From Planctomycetota bacterium (GTDB taxonomy: Bacteria > Planctomycetota > UBA1135 > GCA-002686595): a stretch of DNA of 32,637 nt. Shown here in pieces: positions 1 to 6,931 of this stretch (position 1 is the stretch's first letter; the number at the start of each line of letters is the position of its first letter). Under the pieces are notes generated by a model. The model saw only the letters and a program-made list of their open reading frames with translations, was not told the origin of the DNA and did no database searches. The stretch lies in assembly GCA_002686595.1 (NCBI GenBank), contig NYXZ01000013.1, positions 3,546 through 36,182 of the forward strand, read 5' to 3'. Position numbers and translations under genes: made by a program.

Positions 1-456
1 CCCCCGGGCTGGGGCAGCGAGACCTTCGCAGCCGCCCTAGAGTCATCTCCGGCCCGGGCGCGCATACAGTGGCTGCGCGCGACACCGGAAAACGAACTGG
101 CACGGCTCTACCGAAGAGCAGACCTGTTTTTTTTCGCGAGCCTGAATGAGGGCTTCGGCCTGCCCCCCCTGGAAGCCATGGCCTGCGGCACGCCGGTTGT
201 GACATCTTGCGTGACTTCCCTGCCTGAGGTTTGCGGCGCTGCCGCCGCCTTCGTGGAGCCGACGGATGTGGAACAGATGACCGACACCCTGCGCTCGGTG
301 TTGAAGGATCGGGAACAACTCGCAGACCTGGCCCGCCGCGGCCTGGAGCGCGCCGCCCGCTACACCTGGGAAGCCTGCGCCCGACGCACGCTGCGCGCCT
401 ATCAAGACGCCGCACGAGAATCCGCCGGGGAACCGAACCTCAAACGCTCCCTCTAG
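1..456 (+). CDS. GT4-family glycosyltransferase, C-terminal part (5' end outside window)
   Basis: The reading frame is open from the first base and ends with TAG at 454-456, so only the last 151 residues are present. It shows the C-terminal nucleotide-sugar binding half of a GT-B, GT4 family glycosyltransferase: the E-x7-E motif reads EGFGLPPLE and is followed by AMACGTPVVTS, then a short helical tail. In this family the two glutamates flank the bound sugar nucleotide. Donor and acceptor cannot be told from this fragment. Two further GT4 genes on the same strand (from 2156 and 3193) suggest the edge of a polysaccharide or glycoconjugate locus. The C-terminus converges on the lipoprotein gene ending at 509. 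Confidence 0.85.
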   Translation, partial: PPGWGSETFAAALESSPARARIQWLRATPENELARLYRRADLFFFASLNEGFGLPPLEAMACGTPVVTSCVTSLPEVCGAAAAFVEPTDVEQMTDTLRSVLKDREQLADLARRGLERAARYTWEACARRTLRAYQDAARESAGEPNLKRSL

Positions 457-508
457 TCAAACGGGGTGAACGAGCCAATGGGACGAATAGAGCTACTCAC
501 CCAGTGGT

Positions 509-1033
509 TCAAGGCCGCGAGATCCTAGGGGCCCACCACGCATCGTCGTAGACCGGCCGCTCGCCGCTTAGGCGTGCGCGGATATCCAGCAATCGACAGG
601 CGCGGGAGCCCCGCAGTTGGCCGCTGCTGTCGAAGACCAGTACCAGGCCATCGAGCTTGGCCCGACGGCGGGAGAAGTCCATGGAGGCGGAAACGGTCTC
701 CGCCAAGGGCAAACTGAGCGAGGCGCGCAAGTGCGTGTCCGCCCGCCAGCCGTACACCAAGGCGATGGCTTCGCGCTGCAAGGGAGCCACATGCAGGGGC
801 GCGCCGAGCCGAGCGAGGGCCTGGTGCAGGTCCATGAAGGGCAGGGCCGGGCCCGTCGCGTCTCGCTGGCCATCGTCGCCAGTTGCGTTGCCGGCGAGCA
901 GGATATCGATCTCCGGCAAGTCCGGCCGGCGCTCAAAGCGATCCCGCTCGATGGCCACGGCCAAGCAGGAGGACAACTGCAACAACCAGGCGCAGAGCAG
1001 AACCAGGCCCGTCTTTCTGAATAGGCCTTTCAC
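509..1033 (-). CDS. putative lipoprotein, unknown function
   Basis: A 174-residue protein with a basic N-terminus, a hydrophobic stretch (about residues 9-20) and the lipobox LSSC, which puts the lipidated cysteine at residue 23. The mature part has no motif I recognise. It is rich in Arg, Leu and Asp and ends near a Trp-Trp pair. It starts 9 bases after the stop of the lipoprotein gene at 1043-1411, so the two are very probably one transcript. Envelope localisation is inferred from the lipobox; the function is unknown. Confidence 0.75.
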   Translation of the reverse strand: MKGLFRKTGLVLLCAWLLQLSSCLAVAIERDRFERRPDLPEIDILLAGNATGDDGQRDATGPALPFMDLHQALARLGAPLHVAPLQREAIALVYGWRADTHLRASLSLPLAETVSASMDFSRRRAKLDGLVLVFDSSGQLRGSRACRLLDIRARLSGERPVYDDAWWAPRISRP

Positions 1034-1042
1034 ACCTTCTGC

Positions 1043-1411
1043 CTACTCCAGGCCCGGCAGGGAATACTCGGACCGCCCAGCGCCGAGAGTCACGCCCAGG
1101 TGCGTCATGATCTCGTTTTCATCGAAGAAGAGCCAGGTGCGGTCGGAGCGTGTGTCCGTGCCGTGCAAGAAAACAACCAGCAGGAACAGCCCCGTCTCCT
1201 TGGTGGAAGAGTGCTCATAGCGCCAGGCGCTGCGCCGGCCGAGCTGCACAACTTCCGCCGGAGCCCCAAGAGCCGCCACCACATCCCCGGCGGTGCTCGT
1301 GCCCGGCGTCAGCGAGGCAAACACCTCCCGGTCGAGTGGTTCGTTCACGGTCCCGTGGGCCATGAAACAGGCGGGGAGGACGAGCAGGATCAGAAGGGCA
1401 AGGGTACGCAT
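1043..1411 (-). CDS. small lipoprotein, SmpA/OmlA (BamE)-like fold possible
   Basis: A 122-residue protein with a type II signal peptide: a short basic start, a leucine-rich core and the lipobox LPAC, with the lipidated cysteine at residue 15. The mature part contains the pattern FASLTPGTSTAGDVVAALG, which resembles the start of SmpA/OmlA-type domains (a helix with a G-x(S/T)-x(3)-V-x(2)-LG pattern), then strands ending in a WLFF-DEN hairpin. Such domains occur in BamE and in many small envelope lipoproteins. Calling this one BamE would go beyond the evidence, because no BAM or Lol partner lies beside it. It is the first gene of a two-gene operon with the lipoprotein gene at 509-1033. Confidence 0.75.
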   Translation of the reverse strand: MRTLALLILLVLPACFMAHGTVNEPLDREVFASLTPGTSTAGDVVAALGAPAEVVQLGRRSAWRYEHSSTKETGLFLLVVFLHGTDTRSDRTWLFFDENEIMTHLGVTLGAGRSEYSLPGLE

Positions 1412-1595
1412 GGGGTTCTCGGCAGGGGGATGTAGGCCGCGGCTTTAGAAGTGTGTTATCGGACAAACTCCCGCCCATCCTGCCTCTGGTTTTGCCTGCC
1501 CGGACAGGGCATCGCGTATTCGGCCATGTGGGGCAGCTAAATGCCCTGCAGCCCTTGTCAACGGGCCAAGGATCAGCCCGACCTGCCGCCAATCC

Positions 1596-1699
1596 TTGAT
1601 AAAGTCCCGTCGCGAGGCGCAGCCATCGCCGCCCGCGCCGATGGCGTCAACGGTGTCAACGGCGAAGCCGTAGAAGGGAGTCTGTCAACGGGCTCCTAG
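1596..1699. repeat. dispersed repeat, copy A
   Basis: This segment matches 5644-5756 in blocks. The left block is TTGATAAA(G/C)TCCCGTCGCGAGGC, and the right blocks are GGCGAAGCC-x-TAG and TCAACGG-x-CTCCTAG. The right two blocks are 24 bases apart in both copies. The right end overlaps the stop codon of arsC (CTA on this strand at 1696-1698). The left terminal inverted repeat seen in copy B is degenerate here. The octamer GTCAACGG occurs at 1646, 1655 and 1684, and again outside the element at 1557. No protein is encoded in it. Confidence 0.7.
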
Positions 1700-2130
1700 A
1701 ACGGGGCGCCCTCCGCCAGCCAGGATTCCAACTTGCGCCGCAGGTCGGCGCAGACATTATCGAAGACGCGCGCCCGTTCCTCTCCGCTACCCTCGGCCCG
1801 GGCTGGATCGGGAAAGGGCCAGTGCAGGCGAGAGGTGGCGCCGCTCAGCACGGGACAAGCGGCCTCGGCGGCGGCGCAGACGCTGATGACGAGCTGTGGA
1901 GCGCAGCCACGCTCCAAGACCTCGGCCAGGGCTTTTGATCTCTGGCCAGAGATGTCGACCCCGGCTCGGGCCATGGCTTCCACGGCCATGGGATTGACGC
2001 CTGCGGGCCGCGTGCCGGCGGAGAGGGCAGTCAGGCGCTCACCGGCCAGGTGCCGCAGCCAGCCCTGCGCCATTTGGCTGCGACAGGAGTTGCCTGTACA
2101 CAGGAAGAGGATGCGGGGTCGATCCGTCAT
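1696..2130 (-). CDS. arsC: arsenate reductase, thioredoxin-coupled (low-molecular-weight phosphatase fold)
   Basis: A 144-residue protein counted from ATG at 2130. The frame is open 25 codons further, but the family begins directly with the ILFLCTGNSCRSQ phosphate-binding loop. Visible are the CX5R loop (C11 to R17), the resolving pair C85 and C92 (seven apart, as C82/C89 in the plasmid pI258 enzyme) and the general acid in FPDP (D108). Three redox cysteines mark it as an arsenate reductase rather than a protein tyrosine phosphatase. Arsenate is reduced to arsenite in the cytoplasm with thioredoxin as electron donor. No arsR, arsB or acr3 gene lies nearby, so efflux must be encoded elsewhere. 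It is divergent from the glycosyltransferase at 2156, with only 25 bases between the start codons. Confidence 0.88.
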   Translation of the reverse strand: MTDRPRILFLCTGNSCRSQMAQGWLRHLAGERLTALSAGTRPAGVNPMAVEAMARAGVDISGQRSKALAEVLERGCAPQLVISVCAAAEAACPVLSGATSRLHWPFPDPARAEGSGEERARVFDNVCADLRRKLESWLAEGAPF

Positions 2131-2155
2131 GGCCCAGCCAGGATACTTGTGGGCC

Positions 2156-3211
2156 ATGGACAAGACCATGCGAATCGGCTTTGACGTTTCACCGCTGACG
2201 CACAATCACCCCCCGGGTGTGCGGCGGGCGACGGCTGAGCTAGTGGCGGCTTTGGAACGCCGCGGACAATTGGAGGTCTGTCGCCTCACGCCGCAGCCCG
2301 GGGCCAACCTGCGGCGCTGGCGCCAGATCGAGTTGCCGCGTAGCGTAGCGCACCTCGGCCTCGCTGGAATTCATTCGCCGGTCTCCGCCTTTCCCCTGGC
2401 CGGGCCGGGATTGCGGGTGCAAACGGTGCACGAGTTGCCATGGAAACACGGTGTGTCCGAGAATGCCGATCTCGGACATCGCTGCTGGGCCTCCCTGGCA
2501 GGCCGGTTGGCCGCCGCCGTATGCGTGCCAACGGAACTAGTGGCCCGCGACCTGGGCCGCCCCCTGGCGAAGAACGGAGGCCGCCTACATGTGTGTCCCT
2601 GGGCAGCGGCGGACCCCTTCACCGCCCATGCTCCCCAGGGCACCTTTGACGAGGCCCAACTCGCTCGCCACCACTTGCCGGACACGCCCTTCGTCCTGGC
2701 ACCGGGAGCCGTGCGTGCCAAGAAGAACCTGGCCGCGACTCTGGCGGGCATGGCGGAACTAAAACGCCGCGGCGAAGATCGCTTGCAACTGGTTGTGACG
2801 GGGGAGGAGACAGCTTCACTGCGCCGGGATCTGGGCTTGGCGTCGCGCCTGGGAGTAGCCGGCGAAGTCAGCACACTGGGACATGTGACCGATCTGGAAC
2901 TGGCGGCCCTGATGCGCTTGGCCGCTGCGGTAGTGGTGCTCTCCACTTCCGAGGGCTTCGCCCTGCCGGCCTTGGAAGCCGCTGCCTGTGGCAGCCCGGT
3001 AGTCGCTAGCCTGGGCGGCGCGGCGGCGGAGGTCCTTGGCCCGCTGGCCATTACCGTCGAGCCCGCCAGCGGCGCAGCGGTGGCGGACGGCTTGAAACGG
3101 GCCTTGGCCGACTCCAGCAAACTACGCCCGGGTCTCGTCAAACGTGCGGCACTCTTCTCCTGGGACAAGACGGCTGCTACGGTCGAGGACATATGGCAGA
3201 GCTTGATTTAG
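2156..3211 (+). CDS. GT4-family glycosyltransferase
   Basis: A 351-residue protein from ATG 2156. A second ATG at 2168 is equally possible, and the open frame further upstream is only the reverse of arsC. The N-terminal half starts RIGFDVSPL and has the glycine-containing loop PPGVRRAT typical of GT-B acceptor domains. The C-terminal half has LAPGAVRAKKNL, where the family binds nucleotide phosphates through Arg and Lys, and the E-x7-E motif EGFALPALE followed by AAACGSPVVAS. It overlaps the next glycosyltransferase by 19 bases, so the two are translated as a pair. Substrates are unknown; mannosyl- or rhamnosyl-type transfer in an envelope glycan is a guess from family membership only. Confidence 0.87.
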   Translation: MDKTMRIGFDVSPLTHNHPPGVRRATAELVAALERRGQLEVCRLTPQPGANLRRWRQIELPRSVAHLGLAGIHSPVSAFPLAGPGLRVQTVHELPWKHGVSENADLGHRCWASLAGRLAAAVCVPTELVARDLGRPLAKNGGRLHVCPWAAADPFTAHAPQGTFDEAQLARHHLPDTPFVLAPGAVRAKKNLAATLAGMAELKRRGEDRLQLVVTGEETASLRRDLGLASRLGVAGEVSTLGHVTDLELAALMRLAAAVVVLSTSEGFALPALEAAACGSPVVASLGGAAAEVLGPLAITVEPASGAAVADGLKRALADSSKLRPGLVKRAALFSWDKTAATVEDIWQSLI

Positions 3212-4341
3212 ACACCGCCGGCCGCGCCCCACGCCTGCTCGTTTCAGGTCTGGTACTGGGCCAACCCGCCGGCGGCGTACGGCGCCACAATGCCCAACTC
3301 CTACCCCGCCTGGCCACGCGCCTGGCGGCGGCCGGCGGCGCATTGGCGGTCCTTGAGGGACGCGCGCCGATCCCCTTCCCCCTGCCTGACTGCGTGGAAC
3401 GTCTACGCTGTCGCGTGCCCGCCGGCCCCGTGCCCCTACGCGCCGCGGGCGAAGGTCCCGCCCTGCGCCGCGCCTTGGCCCGCGCCGCCGATGGCGGCCG
3501 GCCCTTTGACGCTGTGCACCTGGCGCACTTGCCCGTGCCCCGCAGCCTGGCGGTTCCCCGCACCCACACCATCCACGACCTCAGAGCCCTGGAAGGTGCT
3601 GACACTCCAGCCCACAGGAAGCGTGCCGCGCTGCCCATCCTGCACCGTGCATTGGGTGGGGCGGCCCAGGTTTTTACGGTCAGCGAGACCATGGCCAATC
3701 GCCTGCGCGAACTCTTCGACCTGCCCGCGAATCGGTTGACCGTGCTGCCCAACGGCACTGATCACCTACAGGTCAAGCCGCGCTCCGCCGGATCGCCAAC
3801 ACCATCTGAAACCGCAGGCTATCTGCTGCACATCGGCCACCTGGAGCCGCGCAAGAACCTGGGCCTCCTGCTGGAAGCCCTAGCCTGCGAGCCGTCCCTG
3901 CCGCCTCTTGTTCTGGCCGGAGCGGCCAAGGGGTCCGAGGGCGAGCGCCTGCAACAGTTGGCCCGCAAGCTGGGCGTGGCAGAGCGCGTCATCTTCCACG
4001 GCCCATTCGAGGAACGGGAACTACCTGATCTGTACGCCGCCGCGGGTTGCCTAGCTCTGCCCTCTCGACTCGAAGGCTTCGGCATTCCGGTGGCCGAAGC
4101 CCAGGCCGCCGGCGTGCCCGTGGCCGTGGCGCGCACGCCGGCGCTCTTGGAAGTAGCCGGGAGCGGTGTCCCCAGTTTCCCCGTGGACGACGGACAGGCC
4201 TGCGCCCAAGCCCTGGGCCGGGCCCTGGAAACTGAACGCGCCGTTTTGGATGCCGCGGGCGCCAGGGCCCTGGCGCGCACCTGGGATGGAGCGGCGGACA
4301 AGTGGTTCGCCGCCCTCAGGGGGCTCCGCGCAGGGTCTTGA
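3193..4341 (+). CDS. GT4-family glycosyltransferase
   Basis: A 382-residue GT-B glycosyltransferase whose ATG lies inside the end of the previous gene. The start is supported by the early loop GQPAGGVRRHNA, which matches GGVRR-type loops of the family. The C-terminal domain contains HIGHLEPRKNL (phosphate-binding Arg/Lys), LAGAAKG, and the E-x7-E motif EGFGIPVAE, then AQAAGVPVAVA. Its last 26 bases overlap the convergent FHA gene. It resembles its neighbour at 2156 in architecture, which suggests successive sugar additions in one pathway. Donor and acceptor are unknown. Confidence 0.88.
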   Translation: MAELDLDTAGRAPRLLVSGLVLGQPAGGVRRHNAQLLPRLATRLAAAGGALAVLEGRAPIPFPLPDCVERLRCRVPAGPVPLRAAGEGPALRRALARAADGGRPFDAVHLAHLPVPRSLAVPRTHTIHDLRALEGADTPAHRKRAALPILHRALGGAAQVFTVSETMANRLRELFDLPANRLTVLPNGTDHLQVKPRSAGSPTPSETAGYLLHIGHLEPRKNLGLLLEALACEPSLPPLVLAGAAKGSEGERLQQLARKLGVAERVIFHGPFEERELPDLYAAAGCLALPSRLEGFGIPVAEAQAAGVPVAVARTPALLEVAGSGVPSFPVDDGQACAQALGRALETERAVLDAAGARALARTWDGAADKWFAALRGLRAGS

Positions 4342-5116
4342 CCACGGCGAAGACCAGATAGCCCATGCCCGCTGCGGCGGCCACCACACCCAAACCCACC
4401 ACCAGCCGCACCCAGGCCGGATGTTGGGCCAGGTCCGAGCCCAGGAAACCCCGGCGGTCCGGCACTTGGCTGTATTGCAGAACTGGCCGACCGCCGCTGT
4501 TAGCGGGCGGCGGGCGCAAGCCGGCCCGGTCCCGGGCGCTGGCGGCGGGTTGGGTGCTGGCACCTGCCGGGGGCAGCGGCGCGGAAGCAGCCGGGGGCGA
4601 CGCGGACGACGCAGGACGCGCGGGGGCTGTGGGAGTTGTTGGAGATGGATCCGTAAACTCGCCCTCCAGAACGATTTCGTCCAGTTCGTCATCCAGGGGC
4701 CGCCCTGGCGGCGATGCGGGCAGTGGCGCGGGTTGGGGTGCGGGCGGCGCGGAGGGAAGCTGGCTCGAAGCCATGGTTTCCCGTGCCCCACGGACGGCCT
4801 CCCCCGCCGCCTGCTCTTCCAATACTTCGAGACGCACGCGCAGGCCGACATCGCCCAAGGTCACCTCCGTGCCGTTTTCCAAGGTCAAACGATCTACTCG
4901 GATATCATCATGCGTAAGTCCGTTTCGTGAACCGGCGTCCACCAGCACCCAAGCCTCACCTTCGCGCTCAAGACGGGCGTGGGTGCGACTGAGAGCATTT
5001 CCCTTGAGGCTCACGGAGCAGTTTTTGGCACGGCCCATGGTCCCCCCAACGGGACAGGTGAAGTCCCGCCCAACCTCGGGACCGGAGAGGACGAAGAAAC
5101 GGGGCCTGGTGTCCAT
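4316..5116 (-). CDS. FHA-domain protein with C-terminal membrane anchor
   Basis: A 266-residue protein. Residues 8-95 form an FHA domain with the canonical GR (28-29), SRTH (43-46) and NG (65-66) residues that recognise phosphothreonine peptides. Residues 100-230 are a Pro/Ala/Ser-rich, low-complexity linker. Residues 236-258 are a hydrophobic, Gly/Ala/Val-rich transmembrane helix close to the C-terminus. The FHA domain is therefore probably cytoplasmic and tethered by a tail anchor. FHA proteins usually read signals from Ser/Thr kinases, but no kinase gene is in the window. The start is divergent from the YgbA_NO gene, and an FNR-type box lies between them. The 3' end overlaps the glycosyltransferase gene by 26 bases. 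Confidence 0.85.
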   Translation of the reverse strand: MDTRPRFFVLSGPEVGRDFTCPVGGTMGRAKNCSVSLKGNALSRTHARLEREGEAWVLVDAGSRNGLTHDDIRVDRLTLENGTEVTLGDVGLRVRLEVLEEQAAGEAVRGARETMASSQLPSAPPAPQPAPLPASPPGRPLDDELDEIVLEGEFTDPSPTTPTAPARPASSASPPAASAPLPPAGASTQPAASARDRAGLRPPPANSGGRPVLQYSQVPDRRGFLGSDLAQHPAWVRLVVGLGVVAAAAGMGYLVFAVVKTLRGAP

Positions 5117-5162
5117 GGCCCCATGCTAGCCCAGCAGGGGCGGGGGTGAACAGTCCGGGTAA

Positions 5163-5176
5163 TTGACGGGGATCAA
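5163..5176. promoter_or_regulatory. FNR/DNR-type box upstream of the YgbA_NO gene
   Basis: TTGAC-GGGG-ATCAA matches the FNR/CRP-family consensus TTGAT-N4-ATCAA at 9 of 10 specified bases. Its centre is 5169.5. A -10-like TATTTT at 5199-5204 would start transcription near 5211, which would put the box at about -41.5, the class II activator position of FNR. FNR and the NO-responsive DNR/NnrR regulators share this box, so the sequence alone does not tell which binds. The box is also 47 bases upstream of the divergent FHA gene. Confidence 0.6.
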
Positions 5177-5227
5177 TGCCGCCCCCAAGTACATGGGCTA
5201 TTTTATTCCTCCATCGGAGCTATAAAG

Positions 5228-5635
5228 GTGCTAGCAGAACTCCTCAGGCGATCGCAGAAAGACAGCGCAACCAGTATGGACCGGGACTTGGCCAATGACC
5301 TCCGAACCCTCGCCCTGATGGTGGAGATCTGGTGCGAAGGCAACCACGCCCACCGGACGCGCATCAGCCGCACCGCGGGCATGCTGTCCGCCATTGGCTC
5401 GGACATGAAGCCCAAGTGCCTGTGTGATGAGTGCGCCGAGCTCCTGTCCTACGGTTCCATCCGTAGGCAGATGTGCCCCCACGAGGAAAAGCCACTTTGC
5501 AAGGAGTGCGAGACCCACTGCTATCGCGCCGGCTACCGAGAACAGATCCGGGAACTGATGCGCTATAGCGGCGTGGAGTTGCTCAAGCGCGGCCGCATCG
5601 ATTTGGTGTTGGCCCACAAGCTCGGGCTGGCCTAG
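5228..5635 (+). CDS. YgbA_NO (nitrous oxide-stimulated promoter) family protein
   Basis: A 135-residue, cysteine-rich protein. From residue 66 it shows the YgbA_NO family pattern: CDECAELLSY, a lone C83, then C91-x2-C94-x3-C98-Y, followed by a helix REQIRELMRYSG. The clustered cysteines look like a metal or Fe-S site, which is inference. In E. coli the relative ygbA belongs to the nitric-oxide-responsive NsrR regulon; the biochemical role is poorly defined. The GTG start at 5228 is chosen because GGAG lies 8 bases upstream; ATG at 5276 is the alternative. An FNR/DNR-type box sits about 50 bases upstream. The TAG stop lies inside the left terminal repeat of the dispersed element copy B. Confidence 0.85.
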   Translation: MLAELLRRSQKDSATSMDRDLANDLRTLALMVEIWCEGNHAHRTRISRTAGMLSAIGSDMKPKCLCDECAELLSYGSIRRQMCPHEEKPLCKECETHCYRAGYREQIRELMRYSGVELLKRGRIDLVLAHKLGLA

Positions 5636-5757
5636 GCAGTCCGTTGATAAACTCCCGTCGCGAGGCAAAGCCAACGGCGACGAGCCTGACGACGCCGCCG
5701 TCGTCGACGGCATCGATGGCGAAGCCCTAGTAGGTTTTTTCTCAACGGACTCCTAGG
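5631..5757. repeat. dispersed repeat, copy B, with terminal inverted repeats
   Basis: A 127-base element bounded by imperfect inverted repeats: CCTAGGcAGTCCGTTGA (5631-5647) on the left and TCAACGGACTCCTAGG (5742-5757) on the right, matching except for one extra base. The interior shares blocks with copy A at 1596-1699 and is 9 bases longer. Its left arm contains the stop codon of the YgbA_NO gene. A T6 run (5735-5740) sits just before the right arm. There is no coding potential. It resembles a MITE or an intergenic repeat that can also act as a terminator. Confidence 0.7.
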
Positions 5758-5773
5758 CGCTTGGTTTGAGATT

Positions 5774-5800
5774 GGCTCGGGCTTGAAAATGGCTCGGGCT
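5774..5800. repeat. short direct repeat in intergenic region
   Basis: GGCTCGGGCT occurs at 5774-5783 and again at 5791-5800, 17 bases apart, in a locally more A/T-rich spacer. It could be an operator pair or chance. Apart from this and the inverted repeat at 5920-6024, the spacer 5758-6052 shows an AT-rich CTATATATG at about 5849-5857 that may hold a promoter, and nothing else I can support. Confidence 0.3.
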
Positions 5801-5919
5801 GAATAACGGTTCCGCCATGGCGCCCGAAGGGACGCGAATACAATCGCCCTATATATGCGTCGGTTTTACGGCGACCCAGGCGGCCTCGGGACGGTCAGCA
5901 GGCAGTTCCCCTATTGGGT

Positions 5920-6024
5920 GGGTGGGGGTTTGGGATGGTCTGGCCTCTGACTGCGGCCTCGGGTGCCCGGCGCCCCGGACCCGCCCCAGGGACCACGCTC
6001 CCACACCAACCCAAACCCTCACCC
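5920..6024 (+). promoter_or_regulatory. long inverted repeat (leader hairpin) before the ABC operon
   Basis: Arms 5920-5943 and 6001-6024 are 24 bases each. Read as + strand RNA they give 21 Watson-Crick pairs, one G-U pair and two mismatches. The 57-base loop is very GC-rich and can fold further around 5960-5983. The right arm ends 28 bases before the ATG at 6053. No U-tract follows, so a simple intrinsic terminator is unlikely; an attenuator, RNA stability element or translation control is possible. The function is inference. Confidence 0.5.
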
Positions 6025-6052
6025 GTGAGTTCGCCCCGCTCCCCACCGTATC

Positions 6053-6931
6053 ATGTTCACCATGGCAACTCCGTCGGCACCGCCCCTCGCCATCGAGACC
6101 ACATCTCTCGGTCGGCACCATCTGACCCACCTCGGTCTGCGGCGGCACCAGGCCCTCGATGGAGTCTCCCTGCAGGTACCGGCCGGCTCCGTGTTGGGCC
6201 TGGTGGGTCCCAACGGGTCGGGCAAGTCGACGCTTCTGCGCCTGCTCGCCGGTGTGGACCAGCCCAAGAGCGGCGGCCTCTCGGTCCTGGGCGGCTCGCC
6301 CAATAGCGCCGCGATTCGGCGCCGCATTGGCTATCTGCCCGAGAACAATCCGTTCCCGGCGGAACTCTCGGCCCGGGCAGCTCTCACTCTCATGGGAGCC
6401 CTGGATGGATTGGGGCGGGAGCGCCTGCGAACAGATGGGCCGCGATTACTGGAGGAAGTCGGCCTGTCCGCGGCGGCGAGCCTGCCCCTCGGGCGCTTCT
6501 CCCGGGGCATGGGACGCCGCTTTGGGCTGGCCCAGGCATGGCTCGGAGAGCCGGATCTCCTGTTGCTTGACGAGGCCACGGCAGGCCTGGACGCGGAGGG
6601 TTTCGCGGTTTTGGAACGCCTGCTGGCCCGGGCCCAGGCTCGGGGGGCGACGGTTGTCATGGCCAGCCATCTCTTGAGCGACATCCTCGAACACTGTGAC
6701 CGGGTGGCGGTGCTGGTGGCCGGGCGCCTAGTCGCCACGGGCCAGACGGCTGAGATCCTGGGCACCGCAGGGCGCCGCCGGCTGGATGTGACCGGCCTCT
6801 GCGAGCGGGACCTTGCTGACCTGGACAACTGGTTGGCCGAGCGCGGCGGGCGCTTGGTGGGCCAGGGCCCAGCGGGCCGCCCCTTGGTGGACCTGTTCCA
6901 AGCAGCACCCGGGCCCACGGGGAAGCGCTGA
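6053..6931 (+). CDS. ABC transporter ATP-binding protein
   Basis: A 292-residue ATPase with Walker A GPNGSGKST (52-60), a signature-like FSRGMGRR (149-156, with G-M in place of G-G-Q), Walker B LLLLDEA (169-175), a D-loop and the switch histidine in ASH (H206). The CcmA/NosF/GldA-like arrangement and the C-terminal ~70-residue extension fit ABC-2 type systems, in which ATPase and permease are separate. ATG 6062 is an alternative start three codons in; no clear Shine-Dalgarno precedes either. The stop codon abuts the start of the permease gene. The cargo is unknown. Confidence 0.88.
   Translation: MFTMATPSAPPLAIETTSLGRHHLTHLGLRRHQALDGVSLQVPAGSVLGLVGPNGSGKSTLLRLLAGVDQPKSGGLSVLGGSPNSAAIRRRIGYLPENNPFPAELSARAALTLMGALDGLGRERLRTDGPRLLEEVGLSAAASLPLGRFSRGMGRRFGLAQAWLGEPDLLLLDEATAGLDAEGFAVLERLLARAQARGATVVMASHLLSDILEHCDRVAVLVAGRLVATGQTAEILGTAGRRRLDVTGLCERDLADLDNWLAERGGRLVGQGPAGRPLVDLFQAAPGPTGKR

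Noticed and set aside
1733-2155. N-terminal extension of the glycosyltransferase reading frame
   Set aside because: It is the reverse complement of arsC; glycosyltransferase similarity begins at 2156-2168.
2371-3192. Long minus-strand open frame opposite the glycosyltransferase at 2156
   Set aside because: Its composition (Ser, Arg, Ala, Pro) is that of a reverse-frame shadow, and the plus-strand gene has clear family motifs.
4316-4341. 26-base overlap of convergent genes as a possible frameshift or error
   Set aside because: Both reading frames end naturally: the glycosyltransferase after its final helix and the FHA protein after its membrane helix.
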